A DNA stretch of 64,000 nt, from NCBI GenBank assembly GCA_008360955.1, contig LUCM01009391.1, forward strand, positions 40,182 to 104,181. The letters run 5' to 3'. The first letter of the stretch is position 1, and every line of letters starts with the position of its first letter. Positions 25,620 to 38,200 of this stretch are shown one piece after another. Origin of the DNA: Fasciolopsis buskii. Lineage: Eukaryota > Platyhelminthes > Trematoda > Plagiorchiida > Fasciolidae. The notes under the pieces are model-generated. The model was not told the origin of the DNA, made no database searches, and saw nothing but the letters and a program-made list of their open reading frames with translations. The position numbers and the translations under genes are program-made.

Positions 25620-28600
25620 ACAGCATTTTATTCCTGAATGAATTTCACTCTGTTCCAGTCAGACATTTCTCTTGAACCCGACTACTAGCAGGAGGTACTC
25701 GTGCATCGCTGTCACAGCCAACGAAGCGTGCACAACTAATCGCAGTTTATGACACTCTGTTTGACGCACTTCCTAAATAGATGTGGCTGACTGTTTCCTT
25801 TTCTTTCTCCACTTGTCTGTATGTCTATTTCTGTCAGGAAATTCTGATAAAGTGGGCTTTGGTGCTTCAGACTGCTTGAGTGGGAACCAACCGATCATTT
25901 AGGTGACAATTTTTCATCACATCCTCATTCACCTTGCTGTGCGACGATATTTCACTTCGACTGAGCTTCCTGGGAGAAGAAACTACGCACTATGCCCAGA
26001 CCCTCGCCTTAATACGTGTACGAAATAGAGTTTGTGTAGTTTCAGCTCCACTTTTTTACGTCAACCTGTTTATGGCGAAAATACTGGAGCAATAAATAGG
26101 GCCTTAGATGAAACCATTTCCAGTGCGATCGTCACCAATTTTCCCGGTTTATATTCCCGTTGGTTTTGTTGGATCGAATTCGCGAGCGAGATTTCCCTGC
26201 GTCAGTTGAATTGCTGCTCAAATAACTGGACTACTCCTTTGGGAGTCTGTATTTGCTTATTCGGAAGGAAAAAGTTCTTTTTTTGAAGCTTTCCTTGATG
26301 AAGGTTGGTAAAGATTTTGTGACTCTGTTTGGCGCCGGCGACTGCGCTATCTTTATTTACTTCAAGTACATCTTTCAGGTAGCGGGATCGTCAAAATTCT
26401 GCCTTGACATTTTATCAACTGGGAGTCTATGTGCGGCGAATTAAAAATTGACGTTAGGCTAACTTTGACTTCTTCTTGGCATGCCAGAGAACATTTGACT
26501 CGTGCATACGGATATAGTCTTGACCAATATATATGCGCGTGAGCAACAGATCTATGAATGTAAACATCATGTCCGGCCTGATATGTGCAGAGCTCACGTT
26601 TTACCGGCGGATGTTGGTTTAGCATCGCTTCTCGTAGTCACCCAGGGAGTCTAATTTCGCTTTTCAAACATTCACAGGGAGGAAACCGATTCCAGTGGTT
26701 GCCTTAAGTCAAAGTCTGGTTACAGCGTTAGCTGATTCTGTAAACTCTTATCAGATTCAACTGTTGCCTGCAAATTATTTAACAATCTCTAGAAGTTTGC
26801 TTTCCATTAGCCTGGTTTTAGTTAATCGGCACCTAGCGTCATCGTCTATTCGTATTCTTGCCGCTTGTCCTCGAATTTTCTACTAGTAGAACGTGATGTC
26901 GAATTATTGTAATCGAAACATTCAAATGATACATTTTTTCCTTTAATTTAAGGTAGAGCAGATGTGTTATTTACCCCATCCCCCATGACTTGGGACTCGC
27001 TCCTTCGATTCGTGTTCTTAGTGGATCATTCTACTGGTGACCATTTTTCGATCTTCAAGACAACCATGTAACCAAACTTGTCGTGCCTGAAACCCGTGTA
27101 TTTTAAAGAGCCAAGTATTGTAAAAAGCGCGTGTTGTGCAATCTAGTTCCAGCAACACTGCAGCACGGAATGTGAAAAGGAACCAGCGATCTCATTGGCA
27201 GACGAAGTGCACTTTTGCGGACATGTACATTTCTTTAGAGTACAAAAGTAAATTGAAATTTAGTGTTCTGAGTTACAGACGGGCGGTAAGTTGAAGAAAC
27301 AAACGGAGTGATTCAGGGATGCGGAATTTAATGGGAACATTAAAGAAAAACACTTCTCACCCATCAAAAATAATTTGTTATCAAAATACTTCTGGAAATG
27401 GGCTGCTCTCAACATATTAACCCATTGAAAATTTTCGAAACACTCATCAGATGTGAATTCACCAGCCTAGCATTAAACGGTGTGCATCCCAAAACTGAAT
27501 GATTTGAAGGTCTCATGCGTAACAAAACAAAATGGTAGATTCTTCACGGCAGGAAAGGTAAAAGACTTTAAACCGACAAAAATTAAACGATACTTCTATA
27601 GAGGGGACTGTGTGGAGTTATTTTGCCGGGGTCTTTATTGTCTTCTGTTGTCCGACCAGTACCTGGGAAAACACTTGTTACACTTTGGTGAACAGCTGAG
27701 TCAAATACTAATATCCATTCATATGTGTACCGAGGCACATATATATAAGAAGTACTGGTGATCTTTGAGGCAGTGGTTTGTTCTTATAGTTTTATTGTTG
27801 GTTTGTTCGCTCGCTAGTGCACAACACAAAAGAAATATTTTCCAAACCATAACTCTTTATAAGTTAGAACAAAATATCCGTACAAATTAACCCAGTTTAT
27901 GTTTGCTTAAAATGGAATAGTTGTTAGTGCAGTAAAACTGACTCAGAATGAACATGGCTGCTGGCATAGTTTCTGCTCAATTTCAATTTCCCATGACCGC
28001 CAAAAGCCGAGTTGATCTACGGTGCAGAAATTTGAAACTGGTGTGTGAATGTGTTGGTGGAATTCATTTTGGTGTCTGCTGCGAATTTGGCTTCGAAACC
28101 AGCGTATTTTTTGCACTTTATAGTCTCGTATTAACTATTATTTCTCGAATCCTGTCGCGACATCGAAGAGCCTCAAAATATTTTCCACCCGCATTAAACG
28201 TGGGACCATTGTGTGCGGCGAAACTGCAAAATTTTCGTGACATGCTTAGGATAGGCTAGACCAACGGATAGAGAATTTGCCGAATGAAATTGCAATTAGC
28301 CGTGAGTGCTACCTGACTGTTGAATGGTTTGAAGCACAAAGCAGCCATGAATGCTATCACAAACCGGAAAGAACAGAGCGGAACTTAAACTTATTTGTTT
28401 CGTTAACAAAATTTCAAAAATTTGTTGTGATTGCGTTTTAGATTCACTACAACGGTCTGTCAAAAGCGCAACGAATGTAACAGAAAAATGGGAAGAATGC
28501 AGGCTCAGGCAAACCGAGTCAGCATCGACTTGGCCACGAACGTCTGCAGCTGAAGCAGTCCATGAAACGTGTCTGTCTGCTTGCTTGGGGACCACGGTAT

Positions 28601-30250
28601 CTTCTTTTTAATCAGGTGAATGGAAATCATTTGTGGGACTTGGTTCTGGGAAGAATGAAGAAACTGGTCAAAATAGCTGATAAAATTATGAATTAGAGAT
28701 AAAAATGGGAAATCGACTGGGGCTGCGTTGTCATGGTTAGGAAATTTGCTGATATGTCACCTTGGAATAGTTGTATGCCGAACGAATTGCCGGCCCTATA
28801 GCTGAAATAATGGAGTTGTTTATCGGTCTTGGATCACACGCCTACGCTAGATTTTATGGCGTCGCAAAATCCAAGGGTGGTGACTAACCTCGTTTGCTAA
28901 CAAAATTCTGGTCAGAAGTTAGATCAACTGACGAGTGGGACAAACAAGACCGGCAATTAGTTAATGCATCGCTAGTCCACTAAGCCGATCATTCACGCAA
29001 TGCATAAGCTAGACTTTTCTAAGCCTGCACAGGAAACCATTTAGGGCATTATTGATACATTCTCTTCTTGTACACAAATTAGCACGTGATCAGTGAGCTG
29101 ATCGGAGAGAACAATTGGATGGTTATTTTCAAATCACTTCAAGTTATCAATCGTGATGGGAAAAGCTCTACTGTACAGAATGTTTAAAAAATGATTCGAA
29201 TCACATTTTCGTGCAATGCATTCGACCACGAAAAACTCAACGGGAATACTTTTCTACTCAAAGCTTGGAACGAGAGAATTATTATTCAAAGTACGCCTTG
29301 TGCAACAAATTTGATTTCTGGTTTTGTTTTTCCTCCTTCCACTTTCATTTTGTCCTGGTAAGATTCGGTAGTGAGTGATTCACACGTTCACTGCAACATT
29401 TTTACAAAACGCCGAGTAAATTGATGTGTTATGTTAACTAAGAATCACTTTCAGCTGATTAGCACAGAGTGATGGAATCGGTTTCGGCAGCACGCAATTG
29501 GATTACGAATCTTATGCTTTGGGAGATTAATGCTGTTTACAACGGCAAAAAGAGAACAACTTGAAATAGGATCGGACTGGTTACTCCTCGGATAACTAGA
29601 TTGTGCGCTGGGTCTAGTCGCGATTATTTTGCCAGCTACGCTATTTATCCCAGGCAAAATCCTTGTTTTCAAGGTGGGCAGTGTAGGAAGCTGAGAGGTC
29701 TAACATACCGACATTTCGAGTGTTTGTACGTCAAAAATAGAACTTTAAGCAAGTGCAACGATCAGTATTTTCGTAGACTTGGGATGCACAGAGCCAAAAG
29801 GTGTACAAACTTGCCAGAATGTAACGAACAATGGAAGAGGATGAATAAGAGTCAGCTAATGACAAGTTTATTTTCGTCCGTTCCTGTGTGAATAATACCA
29901 TTTTAGACATTTAAATTACTATGGCCTTAACAAGGCAGTGCGTTTTGGCCTGTTTGATCCATTTGGGAGAACAAGTCAATCGAATTAGTTTCAAGTTCCG
30001 AGTGAATTAAATAGGTTTTGTGCATCGCGGGCTCCGTTCGCTCAACCACTTGTTAGGTTTTAATGACGCTTGCAGCTCGTCACCTTGTGGTTCTGTTCGT
30101 GTATTTTGCATCAAACGATTCGGATAAATTCGCACATTCCCTAGTCATTTTTGATCCCGTCCGACAGACTGATATGTTCTCCCCTAAAGCAATATCATCG
30201 GTCAATCGATTCATCATACCATTTTTGCATATGTCAGGCCTCTTTTACCA
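25620..30250. other. No recognised gene
   Basis: Several open frames near 100 codons (27948-28259 plus, 28296-28595 minus, 29601-29891 plus) show no known motif. Overlapping frames are open on the opposite strand at 28351-28611, as expected by chance. Confidence 0.45.
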
Positions 30251-30316
30251 TGGCGAGTCATGTGATCTGATAAGAGATAGTTCTGCGATGATGATCAGAT
30301 GCGAGTTTAAACCCCA
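30251..30316 (+). repeat. tRNA-like (SINE head) fragment
   Basis: An A-box-like gtgatctgataagagatag (about 30261-30280) is followed, after about 20 bases, by gcgagtttaaacccc (30301-30315), a fair B-box match. No paired acceptor stem was seen. The call rests on the two boxes and their spacing. Confidence 0.3.
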
Positions 30317-32060
30317 TAAAAGGCTCGACTTCAGTTAAGTCTTTTAGGTTTGTTGAGTACAATCAGTGGAGTGCCAAGCTCCGGAGAGCGTTTTCATCAG
30401 TTATTTCTGGCAATGGCATTCATCAAATAAAACCGAGCTCCATGAATTCAGTTGTTTTCAATAATTTACAAAGCCAAATTTGGTTCCAGCTCGGCCGGGT
30501 TCTGAATACTGAGCTTTGTCTTTTGGTAGCATTCCCTTTATTCACGATGAGTATGATGTCTTCATCGTGTTGTGCTTATTTTAAATCACTGCATAAGACT
30601 TGCAAAATGCACCAAAGATATTCCGGACTTTTAAGGAGCAATTTGTTTCACCAGGTCTATCAAAATAGAAACGGTAAATCGGTGCTCTGCAATTTCCTCC
30701 ATTTGGTGTCTGGTACAGCTTTAACAAGACACTTAAATTTGCTAAAAGGATTAGCTGTTCAGTCCCACAGTCGATTAATGCTCCATAGTTGTATGCGGCT
30801 TTAGAATTCGTTTTCAAGATAAACAAACAAATTTCGTTAACAATTTCCAAATTTTTCCAGGACGCATCATCGATATTTGGTAACCCTGTGAATCTTTATC
30901 AGATAGTTTCAATAGGCTAACGCAATGAATCAGACTGACGCTTATCAAACAGGTAGATTACCACAGTTGTTTTATCAAACGCCCGCGTCAGAATGTCATA
31001 AACTGAGACAGCGTATATAATGAACGTATATCTAGAGAACAATACAAATTTACAAATCGAGAGTGGATTGACCGTTTTATTCAATCTCAGTTAAAACTGA
31101 CTCTCCATGAGCAAAAGATCACCAATCAGCAAAATCAATCCAGGTACGTTTATAACCTTCAACGTGGTAAGGCAAAAATCATCACCGGTGTCTTATCCAC
31201 TTTGATTAACTGTGGTGGAAAATTTCTTTCAGTTTATTGAAGTTAGTTAACAGTCACTCTGTAGCTCAGGAAAGCGAGCTTTCTTTCATTAACTAATTGG
31301 TTGAATGGATCGTGCGTGCCTAGAACAGACCACAAAGTGGTCCAATATTTCCAGCACCATGACAGCCATTCAATTCATCCGTCAAATTAGACGAAATTGG
31401 CACGCGATGCGGAGTTAGGCAGTATTATAAAGTTAGTTGCATTGGTGAATTCAGAAAATGATCCACTCAGCTGGTTTTTACTAATTAAATGTGAATTAGA
31501 AACGTCGTAGTTAACTGACGGAACACAGTCGTCATCTATGACCAGTGATTCTTATCGGCTAGATAAGGCTTTAATGAAACGAATTCGTTGTTCCACAAAA
31601 ATGGATTTTTATTCTTGCTGTTTTTCAGTGACACTATCAAGCTGCCCTCTACAAACAGATGTCCCTTCTAAATGTAGTTTACCAAGTGCGAAAGTCGCCG
31701 GCAGTTGGTTTATTTGATGAAATATACCGCATCTAGCTAAAATCTTGCGGTAACATTTGCAAGTTTTCTCAAATGCATCTTTCTTTTGATTTGAGCTTGT
31801 CAGTGATGGTTTAGTTTGCTATATAGTTGTTCAAATGAAATTCCGTCACACTGTTCACGTGAGGGGGAACAAATGTAACTTTGGTCGGTAACAAGATAAA
31901 ATTGCGACGAATTATTTGCTAGATAATTGCGCAATAGTTCGTTCATAATCGTTTCTCTTAGGTTTGAATCCGGGAAATGCGTTGCCATCGGTGAATCCTA
32001 ACAAACAGGATGAGTTTGGTTTAACAGATTTGGAAGCAGAGGGGTTATCCTAATTTGAAA
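30317..32060. other. No recognised gene
   Basis: A 120-codon open frame (30442-30804 plus) has no family motif and an 89-codon frame overlaps it on the minus strand. A weak B-box-like ggtttgaatccggg at 31961-31974, with a possible A box near 31918-31937, may be one more SINE scrap. Confidence 0.4.
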
Positions 32061-32067
32061 GACCATT

Positions 32068-32150
32068 AGGCTTGATGGGATACGAACTCACCAAAGGACG
32101 TATCCCGAACACTTGAACCTTGTGCGCTCCGCTAGCTGATGTGCTAGTTC
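32068..32150 (-). repeat. tRNA-like (SINE head) fragment
   Basis: On the minus strand cagctagcggagcgc (32138-32124) matches an A box of the form CAGTTGGTAGAGCGC. The segment gagttcgtatccc (32089-32077) matches a B box. The spacing of about 35 bases between them is right for a tRNA. This is the best of the tRNA-like pieces, but flanking stems do not pair well. Confidence 0.4.
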
Positions 32151-33049
32151 AAGCTGAAGGGAGTTTGGGAAATCTGCGTCCATGATTTCAAAATGATATG
32201 ACCGAATCGCGTAAGACTGGGCCGGAAATATTGCCTTTGGGGCTTTACTTGGTAACAATATGATGTAAATGATATAGCGTTGCTGGGACAATATATCTCC
32301 TGAAGGTCCAGTAAACGTGAGCAAATTTCCTAAAGAAAACATGACTCTGAACATAATCCCAAAATGTGTGGTAATGTACATGAAGTCGGCCGCACACATT
32401 TCGTACCGTGTGGTGTATGGGTTACTTGTTGTCTGCAGCAACAAACAAATCGATTGTGGCGAGGTCAACGCTCTCAATTCAGATACCCCACTGTGCTCAG
32501 AAGCGTTTGACTGTCATCTTTGCCCTACACGGGCTCCGGTCCATCAAGTGCAGTCATACAGCGTCAGATACAACAAAATTTACAGTTGTAAGCTGACGGT
32601 CTCTTCTGCGGCCTGTGCCAAATTTAGCATGGAATTCTGCATAGTGTTTCTATTCTTATTTGTTCAGACTCACCACGAGATCCAGGCTATACGGTAAAAC
32701 TTTCCATGAATAATAAGAAGCCTTACATTGCACAACTTTTTGTGACTAAGTTATAAAACGTAGAGAGCAAAGTGCTCAGCATGCTTCTGGATCCAACGGT
32801 CTATTATTGGTAAGTGATTAATTGCATCAAACAGTTGCAGTTAATGCTCGAAGAGAACTAAAAACCAGCAAATTTCAGGCTCTACTATATTGGTCCCATG
32901 TGATTTATGAAATATGCGCAGTTGTTTTGTGATTCAGTTCATCACGCGAGGTTTCTCACCACACCAATTATCAGTGAAGTGACAGTTTACATCGTCTCCA
33001 ACACAACAGTCATGGTCGAAGGCAGGGGACAAAGCAAGTTAACAACCGG
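32151..33049. other. No recognised gene
   Basis: Open frames of 129 codons (32088-32477 minus) and 126 codons (32317-32697 plus) overlap on opposite strands. Neither contains a motif that I recognise, so I do not call a gene. Confidence 0.4.
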
Positions 33050-33140
33050 AGATAAGAGGATTCAAACCCACAGTGTCCGCAACCACAAGCCAGCAGGCTG
33101 CTCAACTATCTATTACCGACCGGCTAACGATCCAACTGAA
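33050..33140 (-). repeat. tRNA-like (SINE head) fragment
   Basis: On the minus strand ggatcgttagccg (33133-33121) resembles an A-box region and gggtttgaatcc (33069-33058) is a near-perfect B box. The gap of about 50 bases is longer than in most tRNAs but would suit a Ser/Leu-type variable arm. Confidence 0.35.
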
Positions 33141-33145
33141 TAATC

Positions 33146-34811
33146 GTATTTGATGGAAGTAAAGAAGTGGGAACATTCCAAGTTTCTTCGACGAAATTTA
33201 TTGAAGAATGACTACATAATTTTGACAACTTCTGACAGAATCAAAGCCAATCCACTCAGCACGATGATGCCAACAACACTGAGTGCTCATAGTGAAGCTG
33301 TTCCCAAATGTCGTGAACGGTTTAGTACAAGGTATTGCAGACACTACAGTGGGGTTTGACTTGAACCAATAGGAAGCCATGACAAAGTTGCCTTCACACG
33401 CTGAAGCAGTGGCCTTTCTTTTTACCGTCAACATCCACATTTAGTTAGATCTTATGCATCTTGTTTAGGATTTGCAAAATAAATATCCCTCTCCGATTGA
33501 TTGCTATTTTAGGAATTTAATTAGGGGTCCTCGTATAAAATTGATTTTGACATTTTCCACAAAGACAGCTCGAGGAAACAGTTGGAATTCGTGACGTTTT
33601 TTTAAATTCCCAATGCATCTTTTGCTCTGTGGTGCACCGTGAATGTTTCTTTTGTTGTGAACCGAAACCCGTGTATATCCGGTGAATAGAACGGTTTCCA
33701 CTGCGCAATTGAAGTAAATTTGCATAGCATGACTACGCCATTCACAAAATGAACAGGTACAAACAGCTAAAACACGCAAAACCGGTTTTCGATTATCGAG
33801 ATAGAGCATATCAGGACTGTCTGAATTCTATGCCAGAAGTGTTCTTGTTCACGCTGACAGAACTCAGATTTATTTGTTTTCACTCCCTTGCTTCTAGCGT
33901 GCAATTTGCGCGAGCAAATAAAACCATTTAATCCCTTGAGGTTAACTGCCATTAGGTGCGAGGAACTATTCGTTGTGTTGGTGTTTTTATGGTTTACGGG
34001 ATACAAACTCAGTCATTCACGAATTAAAATTTTGTTTAAATGAATTCACTCAAACCAGCCATTTTTAGGTTAATTTGTCTGTCAATCATTAAGTGAGCCA
34101 GACAGTTCGACTAAGTAATATGCCATTGTTAACGTATGAACACTTAGTGGGTTGAACCAAGTAGTTCGGAGAGTAGTAATGAGTCTTTTTCGTCCGTCAG
34201 AATATCAACTTGAGGTACTGATCATTCAGTACTTGGTCAAAGTTTACATGCCTTTTGTTTTGTTTATAATAATGCCACATTATAGCGTATCACTGGGGTC
34301 ATGTGGACATCATGGGTTGCAATACATACACTCCAGATTTCTGAAGAGAATGAGATACAAAGTACCTGCTAGAACTCTTCCAACTCAAATACGAGATTCA
34401 GTCTTTGGGCTTGAATTGTCATACCATATTATGTTCACTAGTTAAACGATTTGATTCCTAGATGTAGGGTTATCTGTTCACTCCTGATAGTTAGCAGTAA
34501 CTGACATTTGAGGTAGCACTTTTCTTCTGCTGCGGTTCGGTTTTCCAAGGTACTTCAAACACTGGCTGCAGAAGATATTGAGCAACTTATGTGCTTACAG
34601 AAAACTAGGCGCGAAGTTGAAAAACACAATAGACATGACAATTAAAGATTCTCTTTTCTCCATTAGTGACTAGATTGACTGCCATTTGTCTTAGTTTCGG
34701 ACTTTATCGCTCTTAGAGTTCATAGTGTTTTGCTGAATGACTCCCTTCCCTTAATTTGCACTTGCATTTACACGTTCTGGTGTGCCTAACTTAATTGTAT
34801 TGCCTAAAATG
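33146..34811. other. No recognised gene
   Basis: Open frames up to 101 codons (33504-33809 minus, 34152-34445 plus) have no known domain. I see nothing else. Confidence 0.45.
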
Positions 34812-34838
34812 CCTGAGTTGGTTTATAACCTACTCAGG
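34812..34838. repeat. 27-nt near-perfect palindrome
   Basis: The arms pair at 11 of 12 positions with a 3-nt centre (tta, 34824 to 34826 approximately). The outer arms are cctgagt and actcagg, and the inner arms are ggtt and aacc, with one T-T mismatch. It would form a stable hairpin or cruciform. No target duplication or gene context explains it. Confidence 0.75.
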
Positions 34839-35190
34839 AAACAACAAACTATTCGCGTGAATTTCCCTAAACATTAAAAAAATACAAAGGATCACATTTA
34901 TCCTGAAAAACAGATTTACCTCTGTTGTCCTGGGTAGGGAATTTCCGCTGTCTCAATGAGGGACTGGTGGAATAGGCGAGCAGATCTATTTGCGTTATAC
35001 TTTCTATTGTCTGAAAACGTCTGCAGAAGGAAAGCAATTTTCTCCCTTTTCATTTTGTGCCTCCGGGGTTCGTTGAATCGGTTTTCGGAGAATGAGCCTC
35101 TTTTAAGCCTCGGGCTAGAGGCAACTTCATCACTAGCTCACCTACTGTTGGATGGCCATCGATCGTTTCAGCTCAATTCACCACGGTCTT

Positions 35191-35223
35191 CGCGTGTATG
35201 CGTGCACACGTGCATGTGTGCGT
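35191..35223. other. 33-bp alternating purine-pyrimidine run (Z-DNA prone)
   Basis: Every step from 35191 to 35223 alternates pyrimidine and purine, mostly CG, TG and CA steps with only one TA step. Such runs favour left-handed DNA under negative supercoiling and often lie near promoters, but no gene was recognised nearby. Confidence 0.75.
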
Positions 35224-38200
35224 CATTTAAAGTAATAGTCCCAATATGATGCGACATAATTCGGGGATTAGACGAGAACGTCTGGTAGCTGGAAAGGTGC
35301 AAGGTAATTGTTTTAACTTAGCAGATAAAGACAGCAATTTCGAAGTACCTTGCTGAGTGAAGTTTTACTGAAACTCGCGGTTTCCCAGATTGACGTTTGC
35401 CTAAATCAGAGCTTGAAGGTTCGTTTGTCTGTCTTAGATTGAAGCCCATTTTTGGAGTGATGTTTGACCAAATTACAGACTGGCTGAGGAGGAAGAAACA
35501 CCGGTAGTAATTGGCTATTGATTTCATTTTTATGACAACATCAGCGGCCTATTTTAAAAACCAACAAGATAAGTCAAATCCCTTTGACAAAAATTTCCCT
35601 GGTTCCAGAAAAACAAAACTGCACAAAGGAGATCGGAAACAATGCATTTAAGCGTACAGTTCGGATTACGAACTATCAGTAGACCCATCGAATACTCAAT
35701 GTTTGCTCCTTAGAATTTAACATTAGATCTGCTTCGCTGGAAAAAAATTACGGAAAAAACGCTTGACAACACTCCGACAAACAAAATTAAGCGAAAAACA
35801 AACGCAATTTGATTCTTTCATTGTTCTTCAGATCAAGGGAAATGAAAATTACCAAACCGTTTAGGCTGTCCGACGAAAACAAATGTAGCTGAGTGGATAA
35901 ACGAGGTTATTTACTAATACTGCAGAATGGTTGATCAGCCAATGGACATGAAATGATTTTAGATTAAATCAGACAGTCTTGAATCTGTAATATTTTCTCA
36001 GACCACTTTCGTTTCTTTCAAACAATAATTCCTTTAGTTCTTATACAGGATAAAGTTTCTAATAAATTTGTTTTGATCTGTGATCTGCACCATGAAATGA
36101 CTACATGTCATAGTTGGGGTTCTTGAATCACGAACAAAATATTCGTTATGTTTCTCTCCATTAACTGAGATGTTCGATTTGTTAGTTTCATTGAGATTTG
36201 TCGGTTAAAGCTACCCAGAATTGCGGAAACATCGTTTGAGAGCAGTTGATGGAGAAATTTTTGGTGAATGAAGGTGATGAAAACAAGATGACCACATCTG
36301 ATGTTCGAGGACGAGGACAGTTGCACACAATCGTGTGTTGATTTTCTGGTGTACATATGTGCACAGGCGTTATAGCTTACGAACCCTGGTTACTGATTTG
36401 GGTAACTCGAGATACTTTATTTTGTACGCCCCTGATATTTTCATTATCTTCAACAGGTAAACGGCCTCAGATGCAAACCACATGAGAGACCACCTGGTTC
36501 TACTTGATTTTTATTGGTGGGCTGGTGTTTTTGGTTATTGATTAATGAAAGGAAATGGTACAGCTAAGTAGAATCCAAAGAACTTCTTGATGTATGCTTG
36601 CATGCGCTTAGGTGGCACCAAGGAAGCAAGAGGCTAGTTACGCGTTTGCATCCACCGATTAAAACTAGCCACGTTACGGTACGTAACAGCTGAAAGAGCA
36701 GATTACTTGAGTCTATATTCATATTGTACAGGGATAAATGAGTGCGTATTTTGATAATTAACTGCAATATTTTGTGTTACCAGCCGACGCCCTAAAAGTT
36801 TAGTAGTTATTTTATTTCAGCCACCACCTATGTATTTCAACGACGAGAGCCTGTTAGGGGGAATAAAGTGTCATATCACATCTCGACTTCAAACATACCT
36901 TGGAAAACATCAACGTTAGGGTTATGGTTTGTTTTATACAAAAAAACGGTAGGGTCAAATGTGCTTTCGCATGATTTATACCATTTTGAAAGAGGATTAC
37001 TCTGCTGAGGATAACAAGTTTGCAAAATTGTGATGCGATGCAACTGGGAGCATTTTCGTAAGAGCTATCATTTCTTTTTATTTTCCAATTTTCTAGAATT
37101 GAGAGAATATTTCCAACGACATTCTGACAGATCTTCCTCTGTTCACAATGCTGTTATCTTAGTTCGTCAAAAAGTTACCGACTTCCCAGTGTTAGAATGC
37201 CCAAACCTGGCGATTATAGAAAAGAAGGAAAACAGATGAGAAAAAATGTTGGTAGAAATGTCCCTTTCGCAATCTGCTCATCAACAAAGTAAACAGACTG
37301 ACGAGTTAATGCGTTCAGTCTTTTTCAATACTTCATAGGATAACCGCACATTATGCCCTATTATCTGATTAACTCAAACTTCATATTTGTAGACAACTGA
37401 AACAATGGCATAATTTCGTTCCGAACCTGGACTAGGAAGCATGGGATGTAGAAAGCAATTCACCTCAGTGCAGAGAGAGAATAATGTCGTACAGTTTTTA
37501 AAAGAACAAAGTAATTTGTTGTTCAGTTTAGGATATGACTGAGTTCCGTTATAGAAAGTGTGCGCTTGGCACAGTGTTTTCGTCGAGTATCAAGTAAACT
37601 GTGTCTTACTAGGTTGAAAGGCTGCATATGTTTAAACCTAAGAAAATTGTCAAGTGGTATTAAACATTTTGTTATACCTGGCTTTGTGGCACCAAAAGGC
37701 TTTGCTGCGTTCCTATTAGTTTATCCTGGCAATCAAGATCACCCAATTTTAGCCGGCTTTGCTATAACGCATAAATATAAAATAAAAGAAGTGTGTAAGA
37801 AAATTCGTGGTTTGAGTCGATGTTTATTTGCACCTCGTCATTGCCAAAAGCATCAGAATATTAGCAAAGATAAGTTGGGAATTCATCAGCTTTATATATA
37901 TATATATATGGCAATCTTTTGGGAATCCCGCCGCAAAAGCTGTACCTTCATTGTCCATAATCCGCTGGTGTGCACAAGTAATGACCGCTGTGCAGATCTG
38001 TTACAGTTTCGCGTTGGATAATTTCGGAAGTCTATTAACATGCGTGTCGAGAAAATTTGCGTGTTATGAATGAGTTTCGATGATCATCGTATCGGAGGTT
38101 TAAACTCCTGGTAATTGGTTCCCACTCACCGGGAAGGTTAGATATTTATTGTTTCAAATGTATCAAAAATTTGTTAAACTTATATGTTTAACCGAAAGAT

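Noticed and set aside
1420..33140. True tRNA genes at the tRNA-like pieces
   Set aside because: None forms a full cloverleaf with a paired acceptor stem and a clear anticodon arm.
37560..38021. Longest open frame, 153 codons
   Set aside because: It crosses a TA microsatellite that supplies a Y-I run, contains no recognised domain, and its length is within chance for 64 kb of six-frame translation.
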